From Natronorubrum sediminis (GTDB lineage Archaea; Halobacteriota; Halobacteria; Halobacteriales; Natrialbaceae), in the NCBI RefSeq assembly GCF_900108095.1, contig NZ_FNWL01000001.1, positions 1,426,001 through 1,490,000 on the forward strand: a DNA stretch of 64,000 bases, in the 5' to 3' direction. The notes below the pieces were generated by a model. It was not told where the DNA came from. It made no database searches and saw only the letters and a program-made list of their open reading frames with translations. A program made the translations under genes and the position numbers. Positions within the stretch are counted from its first letter, which is position 1. Each line of letters starts with the position of its first letter. Below are positions 43,023-51,738 of this stretch, one piece after another.

Positions 43023-43910
43023 CTACTCGAACGCGCAGGTGTTCGTCAACTCGCCGAGTTCGTCGATCCCGATCGTCACCTCGTCGCCGTCCTCGAGCAA
43101 GACAGGGGGATCCCGGTAGACGCCGACACCCGGTGGCGTGCCGGTGAAGACGAGGTCGCCCGGGTTCAGTGTGAACGCCTGGCTGCAGAATGACACCAAC
43201 TCGTCGATCCCGAAGATGAGGTTGTCGGTCGTCGACTCCTGTAAGCGCTCACCGTTCACCTCGGCCCAGATCTCGAGGTTGTGAGGGTCTGACACTTCAT
43301 CCGCGGTGACGAGGTCGGGGCCGATCGGGGCGAAGCCGTCGAGGCTCTTCCCCCGAACCCACTGCCCGTCGCCGTGTTGGAGGTCGCGAGCCGAGACGTC
43401 GTTACCGACGAGGTAGCCCGCCACGTGCTCGAAGGCCTCGTCTTCGTCGACGCGGCGGGCTTCCGTTCCGATGACGACGACGAGTTCGGCCTCGTAGTCG
43501 ACCTTCTCGGTGAGATCGGGGTCCCACGAGATGGTATCACCCGGTCCGGAGATCGTGGTTGGAAACTTCGAGAAGAGCACGGGTTCGTCGGGGATCGGGT
43601 TGTCACCCTCCTCGGCGTGATCGCGGTAGTTGAGGCCGACGCAGACAATCTTTTCCGGGTCCGCGATCGGGGCGAGGCGCTCGACCTCCGCGGTGGAGTA
43701 CACGGCAGTATTCGTCCCCCGAACGTGCTCGAGGGCTCGTTCTACGTTTCGCTGCCACGCGTCGTCGACGGGTGCCTTCGATTCCGTTTCTGAGAGATCG
43801 ATGCCGGCAGCGGTGCAGGCTTCCGGGACGTTGACGATCTCCTGGTCGGATATCGAGACGCCGTACCAGCACTGGTCAGTCTCCGCCGTCGTGAACCGTC
43901 CGATTCGCAT
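43023..43910 (-). CDS. FAH-family hydrolase (fumarylacetoacetase-like)
   Basis: A 295-residue protein with a small N-terminal domain and a C-terminal FAH domain. GLNYRDHAEE, FSKFPTTISGPGD and the metal-binding VDYEAELVVVIG (the Glu pair) are family motifs; GNDVSARDLQ and GQWVRGKSLDGFAPIGP complete the site. Relatives cleave acylpyruvates, hydrate oxopentenoates or decarboxylate oxalocrotonate-type acids. It lies 72 bp downstream of an SLC13 permease on the same strand, which may import its precursor. Confidence 0.9.
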   Translation of the reverse strand: MRIGRFTTAETDQCWYGVSISDQEIVNVPEACTAAGIDLSETESKAPVDDAWQRNVERALEHVRGTNTAVYSTAEVERLAPIADPEKIVCVGLNYRDHAEEGDNPIPDEPVLFSKFPTTISGPGDTISWDPDLTEKVDYEAELVVVIGTEARRVDEDEAFEHVAGYLVGNDVSARDLQHGDGQWVRGKSLDGFAPIGPDLVTADEVSDPHNLEIWAEVNGERLQESTTDNLIFGIDELVSFCSQAFTLNPGDLVFTGTPPGVGVYRDPPVLLEDGDEVTIGIDELGELTNTCAFE

Positions 43911-43982
43911 ACCGGTACCTACGGCCGCGAGTATATTGTTCTTGGGTTGTCTCCGAAATACGGAGAACGCGTCGAATCCCGT

Positions 43983-45431
43983 CTAGAACTGTAAGGAGTC
44001 GACGAGCGCCTCGACCACCGGCCAGTAGAACAGCCAGCTTCCCAATACGACGATAGCCGAGAAGCAGACGGTCATCAGTCCGAGGAAAAACACGTCTTTG
44101 ATCGACAGCGGCCCCCGCTCGTAGGCGAGCAGGACCGTAGAAATATTGAACGGGAACAACGACGTCGAGACGAGAACGAGCATCAGTGAGAACGACGAGT
44201 ACAACGCGTTGACGCCGAGCGTAGCGGCGAACTCGAGCAAGATCGGGAGCAAAATCGCGATCGCGGCCGCGACCGAGGAGAAGATGGCTCGGACGGCGAC
44301 CGCGAAGACGAAGAGCACGCTCATGACGAGGACCGGCGCGCTGTGTATCGAAACGAACGAAAAGAGCACGTCGACGACAAGATCGATCGCCTCGAGTTCC
44401 TCCATGACCTCGAGAATCGAGAGCATCGCACCGACGAGAAAGACGATTCCCCAGCTAATCTCCCGGAAGTCGGCCGGAGAGAGCACCCGTATTCCCGGAA
44501 GGTAAAAGATGAGCACGACGATCATCGCGGGGATGATCGCATCGATCCCGAGGAACGACCCGAGGATCCACATGGCGATCGCCAATAAAAGCGTCCCGAA
44601 GACGAGTTTTTGTTCACGATCCAGTGATTCCGAGGACGATCGATCGACGGGTTCGGGATCTGGGTCGGCAACGTGCTCTGAGGACACCGCGTCGGTCGGG
44701 ACGCGATACACCCAGATGCCACACAGTGACGCGAGCACGAACAGCGAAGCCGCCGGTGGGATCATGAACAGCGCCCACTCAACCCAGGTCAACTCTCTAA
44801 CCATCGAGTTGATCAACTCGGCGGTCACGATTGCCATGCCGCCTCCCGTCATCAACGCCGTCGATCCGATGTGGTTCACGTGTCCGATAATGTAGTACGA
44901 AGCGGAACGAAACGCGCTGTCGGGACCGAGCCCGTACTGCTCGTTTATCTGATCGATGATAGGCATAAACGTCACAGTTCGAGCCGTGCCAGACGGCATG
45001 ACGAACGCGAGGAGGAGGATCGTTCCGGTCAATCGGTAGAGTGAACCGCGGATCGTACTCGTCTCAGTAACCAACCGATCCGAGATCCACTCGTCTAGAT
45101 CAACGCGGACGATGCTCTTCCCGATCAATAACAGGAGAATGAGGAAGAAAACGAGAGACGATGCAAAGCCGACGACTGCCGCTTCGAACGTTTCGGTGAC
45201 GCCAAATCCATACAGTAAGACAACACAGAGGAGACTCGAGATCGAGTAAGGGATCGGTTTGGTCACCCACAACACGATCGTTGCGGCGAGGATAGTAAAC
45301 AGGAGTTGAGTTCGATAACCGATCGTTTGAGGCGTTTCGATAACGGTGCCAATCAGTAGTACGAGCGCTGATACCACCAGTCCGGCGAACTGAATTCGAT
45401 CGACCGACCGAAGGGCCACCGACCGGTTCAT
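43983..45431 (-). CDS. SLC13/DASS-family permease
   Basis: A 482-residue polytopic protein with about 12 hydrophobic segments. The WVTKPIPYSISSLLCVVLL and VMPSGTARTVTFMPII segments correspond to the conserved regions of divalent-anion:sodium symporters, where a Ser-x-Thr near the half-helix hairpins binds carboxylate. A second such region near the C-terminus reads FSLMLVLVSTSLFPFN. It probably imports a dicarboxylate or similar anion with sodium. It is co-directional with the FAH hydrolase (72 bp downstream). Confidence 0.85.
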   Translation of the reverse strand: MNRSVALRSVDRIQFAGLVVSALVLLIGTVIETPQTIGYRTQLLFTILAATIVLWVTKPIPYSISSLLCVVLLYGFGVTETFEAAVVGFASSLVFFLILLLLIGKSIVRVDLDEWISDRLVTETSTIRGSLYRLTGTILLLAFVMPSGTARTVTFMPIIDQINEQYGLGPDSAFRSASYYIIGHVNHIGSTALMTGGGMAIVTAELINSMVRELTWVEWALFMIPPAASLFVLASLCGIWVYRVPTDAVSSEHVADPDPEPVDRSSSESLDREQKLVFGTLLLAIAMWILGSFLGIDAIIPAMIVVLIFYLPGIRVLSPADFREISWGIVFLVGAMLSILEVMEELEAIDLVVDVLFSFVSIHSAPVLVMSVLFVFAVAVRAIFSSVAAAIAILLPILLEFAATLGVNALYSSFSLMLVLVSTSLFPFNISTVLLAYERGPLSIKDVFFLGLMTVCFSAIVVLGSWLFYWPVVEALVDSLQF

Positions 45432-45779
45432 AGGACAGAAACGACCGAGTGATGTTCGGGATCGTCGAATTGTCGAATCGATGGGAAAGCGGCCCTCATC
45501 GTATGGCTCCGCTCCTATTCGAGGAAACAGTAGACGTACGCGTCACTTCGCACCTGCCAAAAGTTGCTGACGTGTCGACCATTGATTTCCGTGCTCGGAG
45601 TGGATTCGCAATATAGTTATACATTTCTGTATATTCAGACCCCAATCACCGTTATTTGAAGGAGGATCGATGTAACCCAATATAACGGGAACGTGATCAG
45701 CAGTGTCTCGACACTCGTTTCCGACCTGATTCTAAACGGAACACGTACGTTTTTCTCGGTATGGATCAACTGCCCACTT
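45432..45779. other. 348-bp intergenic region with an AT-rich inverted repeat
   Basis: No gene is seen here. It holds the promoter side of the SLC13 gene (minus strand) and of the SRPBCC gene (plus strand). TATACA and TGTATA form an inverted repeat with a 4-bp spacer at 45618-45633, inside an AT-rich patch. An upstream in-frame extension of the SRPBCC gene reaches 45693 but does not look like protein of that family. Confidence 0.5.
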
Positions 45780-46208
45780 ATGCGCGAGATAACCACCACA
45801 TACATCGTGGAACCGTCGCGCGGAGCCGTGTGTGAGGTCTTGACCCCACGGACAATCGTCGAGAGCTCCGAGTTGTACGAGATCAGATCACACGACCGTA
45901 CGGCAGCGCGCGAGGAAATTGTCGTCGAATTCGACGACACGGTCCTTCGGTTCGGATTTACCAAACGGAAGAACGGATACGAGTACGAACTCGTCGGCGA
46001 CTCCGACCTCTTCGAGGAGTATCACACGAGTGTAACCGTCGTGGAGCGTGAGGAGACAACCATTACCGCCACGTGTCGGTATACGCTCGACTCGTGGTTG
46101 TCGTTCGTTCTGGACCGACTGGCGGCTAGTACGGTCGAGACCGAACTCGAAACGATGCTCGCGAATATCGTTGAAAAAGTTCATCAAGGCGAATCGAGTG
46201 AACAGTGA
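45780..46208 (+). CDS. SRPBCC (START-like) domain protein
   Basis: A 142-residue protein with the alpha/beta pattern of the SRPBCC fold: an N-terminal strand (MREITTTYIVEPSRG), a helix with LTPRTIVE, a run of beta strands (EIVVEFDDTVLRF, EYELVGDSDLFEEYHTSVTV, TTITATCRYTL) and a long C-terminal helix. The pocket of this fold binds hydrophobic ligands; no substrate can be named. ATG 45780 was chosen because MREI is the natural first strand. It stands between the SLC13 permease and the ThDP enzyme, on the plus strand. Confidence 0.7.
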   Translation: MREITTTYIVEPSRGAVCEVLTPRTIVESSELYEIRSHDRTAAREEIVVEFDDTVLRFGFTKRKNGYEYELVGDSDLFEEYHTSVTVVEREETTITATCRYTLDSWLSFVLDRLAASTVETELETMLANIVEKVHQGESSEQ

Positions 46209-46359
46209 GGTTGATCTGCCGCCGAAACACGAACAGAATGTACGTGTGACTTCCAAAATTGCGATAATATACCGCTCAGCGGTCGCAGGCGCAAGATGAA
46301 ACGTGGATAGAGAGGGCGTTCGGCCAATCGTGTTTATCGTCTATCATCACGTCCTAACC

Positions 46360-46365
46360 TTTACG
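46360..46365 (+). promoter_or_regulatory. TATA-like box for the ThDP enzyme gene
   Basis: TTTACG is centred about 27 bp before ATG 46389. Confidence 0.4.
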
Positions 46366-46388
46366 CTGCATACCAACACAGTACACGT

Positions 46389-48032
46389 ATGAACGTCAAC
46401 GAGGCGATTATCGAGTGTCTAGTGAGCAACAACATTGGAACCCTATTCGGCATCCCCGGCAAGCAGTCGCTACCGCTGAACGAAACCATCAGCGAACGCA
46501 GCGACATCGAGTTCGTCATGGCTCGTCACGAAACCGCCGTCTCCCACCAGGCGTGGGGTTACGCCGAGACGAGCGACTCGATGGCCGCGACGGTCGTCAT
46601 CCCCGGCCCGGGTGACATGAACGCGATGAACGGGCTGAAGAACGCGCTCAACGACTGCACGCCCTTGCTCCACATCGCCGTCGAGACCGAACCCGAAATC
46701 CGTGGCGGCGACGGTATCCACGAGACGCCCCCGGACACCTACGACAACGTTGTCAAGGAGAACATCACCGTCGAGACGCCCCAGAGCACGGTCGCCGAAC
46801 TCCAGCGAGCGATCGACATCGCACAGACGGCCCCGACGGGCCCCGTCCGCATCGGCATCCCGAAGAACTTCCTCAAGATGGACGTCGAAGTCGCCGAACC
46901 CGCCTCGAGCGAGCGCCAGGAAGCCGGCAACCCGCCGGAAGCGAAGGTCGAGCGCGCGGGCGACCTGCTCGCGGACGCCTCTGCTCCGATCATCATCGCC
47001 GGCGGCGGCGTCCGCGCCTCGGGTGCGAGCGACGAACTGCGACGCGTCGCTGAGCGACTCGAGGCTCCCGTCGTCCTCACGTACAAGGGGAAGGGCGTGT
47101 TTCCAGACGACCACGACCTCGCGGGAGGCGTCCTCTGTGGCGGCACGGGGACGGCACAGAAGGAGATCATCGCCAACTCCGATGCCGCACTGGGCGTCGG
47201 CACAGACTTCGACGCGGTCACCATGCAGAACTGGTCGATCGATGTGCCCGACGACCTGGTCCACGTCACGCTCGACGCGGACGACATTGGCACGGGCTAC
47301 GATCCGGCCGTCGGCATCGTCGCCGACGCCAGCCGAACGCTCGAGGCACTCGATGCGAGCCTCGCAGAACGGACCGTCCAGAGCGAGAACGGAACCCGAC
47401 GAGCACGGGAGACCCGTGACGCGATCGACGACCGACTCGAGGAGCTGCGCGCGGTGACGGAAGCGCCGCTGACGTCGGTCAGTGCACTCGATGCGATTCG
47501 AGAGGGAACGCCCCGAGACTCGATCATCGCCGTCGACGCTGGCGGGTTCCGACTCTGGACGCTGCTGACGTTTCCGGTGTACGACACGCAGAACTACGTC
47601 AATCCCGGCTCGTGGGCGACGATGGGGTCGGGCGTCCCCTCGGCGATCGGTGCGAAGAAAGCCAATCCCGACCAGGACGTCGTGGCGCTCACCGGCGACG
47701 GCGGCCTGATGATGTGTATCCACGAACTGCACACGCTCGCGGGCGAGAATATCGACGTGACGGTAGTCGTTCTCAACAACAGCGACTACGCGATCATCAG
47801 CGAGGAAGCGGGTCGGAGCTACCGGATGGACCCCGGCGAGTACGGCTGGGACTCCGCGCCGGTCTCCTACACCACGGTCGCGGAGGGCCTCGGCATCGAC
47901 ACGATGTCCGCCACGACGACCGACGAGGTGGCTGCAACGGTCGCCGAGGCCATCGAGAGCGACGGCCCGACGCTCGTCGAAATTCCGACGGATCCCTACG
48001 AGCCACAGTCGAGCGTCCACATGAACGACTGA
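46389..48032 (+). CDS. Thiamine-diphosphate-dependent enzyme (acetolactate-synthase-like)
   Basis: A 547-residue protein with the three-domain ThDP fold. The N-terminal domain has the cofactor-activating Glu 48 (MARHETA). The central domain has IIIAGGGVRASGA. The C-terminal domain has the ThDP-magnesium motif GDGGLMMCIHELHTLAGEN ending in NNSDYAI. Relatives include acetolactate synthase, oxalyl-CoA decarboxylase, sulfopyruvate decarboxylase and benzoylformate decarboxylase. No small regulatory subunit lies nearby, so a catabolic 2-keto-acid decarboxylase or lyase is more likely than branched-chain amino acid synthesis. It stands at the start of the GC-rich third region and is convergent with the aldolase. 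Confidence 0.9.
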   Translation: MNVNEAIIECLVSNNIGTLFGIPGKQSLPLNETISERSDIEFVMARHETAVSHQAWGYAETSDSMAATVVIPGPGDMNAMNGLKNALNDCTPLLHIAVETEPEIRGGDGIHETPPDTYDNVVKENITVETPQSTVAELQRAIDIAQTAPTGPVRIGIPKNFLKMDVEVAEPASSERQEAGNPPEAKVERAGDLLADASAPIIIAGGGVRASGASDELRRVAERLEAPVVLTYKGKGVFPDDHDLAGGVLCGGTGTAQKEIIANSDAALGVGTDFDAVTMQNWSIDVPDDLVHVTLDADDIGTGYDPAVGIVADASRTLEALDASLAERTVQSENGTRRARETRDAIDDRLEELRAVTEAPLTSVSALDAIREGTPRDSIIAVDAGGFRLWTLLTFPVYDTQNYVNPGSWATMGSGVPSAIGAKKANPDQDVVALTGDGGLMMCIHELHTLAGENIDVTVVVLNNSDYAIISEEAGRSYRMDPGEYGWDSAPVSYTTVAEGLGIDTMSATTTDEVAATVAEAIESDGPTLVEIPTDPYEPQSSVHMND

Positions 48033-48105
48033 CCGATCGCGGAAAGAACACACGCAGTCACGGCTGACGGATGTCAGCCGTATCAGAAACGATCCGCCGA
48101 GATCC

Positions 48106-48900
48106 TTACTCTGACGCGCACTCGGCGTAGCGCTCGCGGATTCGCTCGCCAGTTTCGATGAGCGACGTCATGTCCTTGCCCGCGATCTGGTAGTCGAAGC
48201 CGTGTTCGGCCCGATCGGCGATATCCTCGGCTCGGACGGTCAGCGTTCCTACGGGAAGACCGGCGGCGTTACCGGCGTCGACGACGCGAGCCATCGCGGA
48301 CTCGAGTTCAGGGGCGTCCCACTCGGCGAAGACGCCAAGCGACGCCGAGAGATCGGCCGGCCCGATAAAGAGGGAGTCGACGCCGTCGACGTCGGCGATC
48401 TCGGCGGCGTTCTCGACGCCGGCCGCCGACTCGATCTGGGCGACTACGAGCAAGTCGGCGTGACCGTCCTCGACGTAGTCGACGAAGTGCTCGCCGTAGC
48501 CGGCGGCCCGTCCCGATGCGACGCCGCGCTCGCCGTTCGGTGGATATCGTGTCGCGCTGATTAACTCCCGTGCGTCATCCACCGTGTCGACCTTCGGGAC
48601 GATGATTCCGTCGACGCCGATGTCGAGCACGCGTTTGATCCGAACCGGATCGTTCGACGCGGGCCGGACGAAGACGGCGAGATCACCGGGGACGCCGGCG
48701 GCCGTCCGAACGAGTTCGGCGACGGTCTCGAGGCTCATCGTCGTGTGCTCGGTGTCGATAGCGACGTAGTCGAAGCCCGCTCGAGCGGCGGCCTCGACGA
48801 GCGCCGGGTGGCCGATCGAGAGCCACGTCCCGAGTGCGTCACCGGCGAGGAACGACTCGCGGAAGCCGTCGCTCGCGTCCGCGTCTGCGAGCCCAGTCAT
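48106..48900 (-). CDS. HpcH/HpaI aldolase family protein
   Basis: A 264-residue class II aldolase of the HpcH/HpaI (GarL-type) family. The key residues are visible: the His in DTEHTTMS (base), Arg in FVRPAS, Glu in AQIESAAGVENA and Asp in IGPADLSASLG as metal ligands. Members cleave 2-keto-3-deoxy sugar acids or 4-hydroxy-2-ketoacids into pyruvate and an aldehyde. Three enolase-superfamily dehydratase-like genes lie 4-11 kb away and would make such substrates. The 5' side contains an unusual set of three imperfect 21-bp repeats. Confidence 0.92.
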   Translation of the reverse strand: MTGLADADASDGFRESFLAGDALGTWLSIGHPALVEAAARAGFDYVAIDTEHTTMSLETVAELVRTAAGVPGDLAVFVRPASNDPVRIKRVLDIGVDGIIVPKVDTVDDARELISATRYPPNGERGVASGRAAGYGEHFVDYVEDGHADLLVVAQIESAAGVENAAEIADVDGVDSLFIGPADLSASLGVFAEWDAPELESAMARVVDAGNAAGLPVGTLTVRAEDIADRAEHGFDYQIAGKDMTSLIETGERIRERYAECASE

Positions 48901-48919
48901 CCGGATTCCTCCGGTTTAC

Positions 48920-48982
48920 AGCAGGTAGTCTGCACTTCACGGCGGGTAGTCCGCACTTCGCGACGGGGAGTCTGCGCTGCTC
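48920..48982. repeat. Three imperfect 21-bp repeats with internal hairpins
   Basis: Units begin about 48920, 48941 and 48962. The first contains GCAG-GTAGT-CTGC (48921-48933), the second GCGG-GTAGT-CCGC (48942-48954). The stem differs by a paired change, so pairing is kept. The third is weaker. They lie 20-82 bp upstream of the aldolase start on the minus strand. Confidence 0.7.
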
Positions 48983-49180
48983 GAAACGGTCCGCGAGTCG
49001 ACGCCAGCCGTCGGTTCGAACGACGGACTGTCTCGGCTGTCGGTTCGTTCATCGTCTGGTCATTCGATGCTAGCAGCAAAAGCGTGGGGGTCGATGGCAC
49101 GACGCTCGAGCCATCGCGCGAACTCACTGCGAGGTGACTCTCGTCGAAACCATTATGAGCGTTAGCACGGAGCAATTGGC

Positions 49181-50380
49181 ATGAAGCCTTTAGACGACAT
49201 TACGGTCGTCGACTTCACGCAATCGGTCGCTGGACCAACCTGTACACAACTACTCGCCGAAATGGGGGCGACGGTCATCAAGGTCGAACCGCCCGCGGGC
49301 GATGCCTTCCGCAATCTGATGGGCGGAGATATGTCCGCGCCGTTCAACCACGGCAAACTCAGCATCGCCGTCGATCTGAAGTCCGAAGACGGTCACGCCG
49401 TCGCCACGGAACTGGTCGACGAGGCCGACGTCGTCATCGAGAGTTTCCGCCCCGGCGTCCTCGAGAAGTTCGACCTCGACTACGAGTCGGTCCGAGAGCG
49501 AAACGAGAACGTGATCTACTGCTCGCTGTCGGGCTTCGGCCGAACCGGTCCCTACAGCACCTTTCCGGGCTACGACCCCTGCATTCAGGCCGTCTCCGGC
49601 CTGATGTCGATCACTGGCTACGAGGACCGCCCACCGGTCAGAATCCGCGCGAGCCTCATCGACTGCGGGACGGGCGCGAACGCCGCCGTCGCCATCCTCG
49701 GGGCCATTCGACAGCGCGACCGGGCGGACGAGGGAACGCACATCGACATCTCGCTGTTCGACGTCGCCGTCGCCTGGATGTCCTACTGGATCACGAACTA
49801 CGAGCGAACCGGCACCCTACCGGAACGAGCGGGAAGCAAAGGCATCGGCAGCGCGCCCAACGGCGTCTTCGAAGCCGGCGAGGGCTACACCTACGTCGCC
49901 ACGCTCACCGAACCGATGTACGACCGACTCTGTGACCTCCTCGAGCGACCCGACCTCCTCGAGGACGAGCGATTCGAGACGCTCGAGGATCGTATCGATA
50001 ACCGCGAGGCGCTCCGGGACGAGCTGACGGCCGAGTTCGAACGCTTCGAGTCGAAGGAACTGGAGCAGTACCTCCTCGAGGCCCAGATCCCCTCCGGGGC
50101 CATTCAATCCGTGGCGGATCTCGTCGATGACGACCCACACGCCGAGGCTCGCGAGTCCCTCGTCGATTCCACGAACCCCGAAACGGGCGAGGAGATCACC
50201 GTTCCTGCCCTCCCGTTTCGGTTCAGTTCGGACATCCACGACGGGACGTTCTCCTCCGATCCGCCCGCCGTCGGCGAGCACACGGTCGACGTGCTCGAGT
50301 CCCTGACGTACGACGACGGAGAGATCGAACGGATGCTCGAGACCGGCGCGGTCGTCGCGGGTACCGCCCCGGAGACGTAA
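49181..50380 (+). CDS. CaiB/BaiF family CoA-transferase
   Basis: A 399-residue class III CoA-transferase. The motifs DITVVDFTQSVAGPTCTQLL, GATVIKVEPPAGDAFRN and ESFRPGVLEKFDLDYESV are shared almost word for word with the paralogue at 13346. The predicted catalytic Asp is D161 in SLIDCGTGA. A TATA-like TTATG lies about 26 bp upstream. It is followed by an acyl-CoA dehydrogenase (189 bp) on the same strand. Together they would activate an acid and then desaturate it. Confidence 0.93.
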   Translation: MKPLDDITVVDFTQSVAGPTCTQLLAEMGATVIKVEPPAGDAFRNLMGGDMSAPFNHGKLSIAVDLKSEDGHAVATELVDEADVVIESFRPGVLEKFDLDYESVRERNENVIYCSLSGFGRTGPYSTFPGYDPCIQAVSGLMSITGYEDRPPVRIRASLIDCGTGANAAVAILGAIRQRDRADEGTHIDISLFDVAVAWMSYWITNYERTGTLPERAGSKGIGSAPNGVFEAGEGYTYVATLTEPMYDRLCDLLERPDLLEDERFETLEDRIDNREALRDELTAEFERFESKELEQYLLEAQIPSGAIQSVADLVDDDPHAEARESLVDSTNPETGEEITVPALPFRFSSDIHDGTFSSDPPAVGEHTVDVLESLTYDDGEIERMLETGAVVAGTAPET

Positions 50381-50568
50381 CAGCCGCGGTTGCTTTCACC
50401 AGTGGCACAACAGACAGGACAATAACTCGAGCGTCGACGGGGCGGACGAAGACGGTGAGGTCGGGTTGCATCTCGGCGCGTTTTTCTACTGGGTGCGAAA
50501 TCGACACCCGTTCGACGGACCCTCCGTTTCGCGTACATTGATATCAGCAGCCCCGGTAGAGGCTAGCG

Positions 50569-51705
50569 ATGATCACGCTCAGTGACGAACAGGAACTGCT
50601 CGTCTCGTCGTTAGAAGACCTCGCCGAGCGGGAGTTCACGGACCGCGCGTTCACGTGGGACGGCGACCCGCCGTGGGAGAACGTCGAGTTGCTCGCCGAA
50701 CAGGGCTTTCTCGGAATCAATATCGCCGAGGAGTACGGTGGCGGGGGGATGACCGAGTTCGACGCGATGCTCACCATCGAAGCCGTCGGCCGCGTCTGTC
50801 CCGACACGGCAGAGTTCCTCTACAACCAGCAGATGGTCGCCCCACGCGCGATCGAGTTGTTCGGTACGGACGAGGCTAAAGAGCGCTACCTCCCGCCGGT
50901 GGTCGCCGGCGAGGACAGCATCGCCATCGGCATCTCCGAACCCGAAGCCGGTTCGGACGTGGGTGCAATGCGGACGACGGTCGAAGAAGACGGCGACGAC
51001 CTCCGTATCACCGGCGAGAAGACGTGGGTGAGCAACGTCGAGCACTCGAGTGCCGTCCTCGTCTGGACGCAGTTCCCGGAGGGCCTCGGCTCCGTCGTCG
51101 TCGACTTCGACGCGGCGGGCGTGAGTATCGAGCAACACTACGAGAACATGGCCGAGCACCACCAGACGCACTTCGTCATGGAGGACGTCGTCGTCCCCGA
51201 AGAAAACGTCGTCACGCGCGGCTCCGAGGGGTTCAAGAACCAACTCCGCGCGCTCAACTGGGAACGACTGGGCAGTGCGACCCTCGCCAACGCCATCGCC
51301 AGTTGCGCGCTAGACAAGGCTCTCGAGTACGCCGAGCAACGAACGCAGTTCGACCAGCCCATCGCCGACTTTCAGGGTATCGAGTGGAAGCTCGCGGACG
51401 CCGCGACCGACCTCGAGGCCTCGCGCTCGCTCACTCACCGCGCGGCGATTCAGGCCCACGAACGCGGCCGGATCCCCGACAGGCTCGACGCCTCGATGGC
51501 CAAACTTCGCTCGAGCGAGATGGTCGAACAGGTCGTCAGCGAAGCCCTGCAGGTCCACGGCGCGAACGGCTACCAGCAGGGCCACCCGCTCGAGTACCTC
51601 TACCGGCTGGCGCGGGGCCGTCGATTGGCTGCCGGCACCGACGAAGTCCAGAAGAACCAGATCGCCTCGGTGTTGAAACAGCGCGGATTGCCGGACCTCG
51701 CCTGA
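50569..51705 (+). CDS. Acyl-CoA dehydrogenase lacking the canonical C-terminal Glu
   Basis: A 378-residue acyl-CoA dehydrogenase-fold protein. FAD and substrate loops are normal: IAIGISEPEAGSDVGAMRTT and TGEKTWVSNVEHSSAV in the beta domain, and QVHGANGYQQGHPLEYLYR in the C-terminal domain. Where many members have YEGT with the catalytic Glu, this one reads RLAAGTDEVQKNQIA, so the base must lie elsewhere (as in isovaleryl-CoA dehydrogenase and some FadE proteins), or the enzyme works as part of a heteromer. It follows a CaiB gene and is convergent with a crotonase. Confidence 0.9.
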   Translation: MITLSDEQELLVSSLEDLAEREFTDRAFTWDGDPPWENVELLAEQGFLGINIAEEYGGGGMTEFDAMLTIEAVGRVCPDTAEFLYNQQMVAPRAIELFGTDEAKERYLPPVVAGEDSIAIGISEPEAGSDVGAMRTTVEEDGDDLRITGEKTWVSNVEHSSAVLVWTQFPEGLGSVVVDFDAAGVSIEQHYENMAEHHQTHFVMEDVVVPEENVVTRGSEGFKNQLRALNWERLGSATLANAIASCALDKALEYAEQRTQFDQPIADFQGIEWKLADAATDLEASRSLTHRAAIQAHERGRIPDRLDASMAKLRSSEMVEQVVSEALQVHGANGYQQGHPLEYLYRLARGRRLAAGTDEVQKNQIASVLKQRGLPDLA

Positions 51706-51738
51706 GCAATTCACCGTAAGGTGCTGGCGAGCGCGAAC

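Noticed and set aside
46470-48053. 527-codon open frame on the minus strand
   Set aside because: Antisense to the ThDP enzyme, whose motifs are unmistakable.
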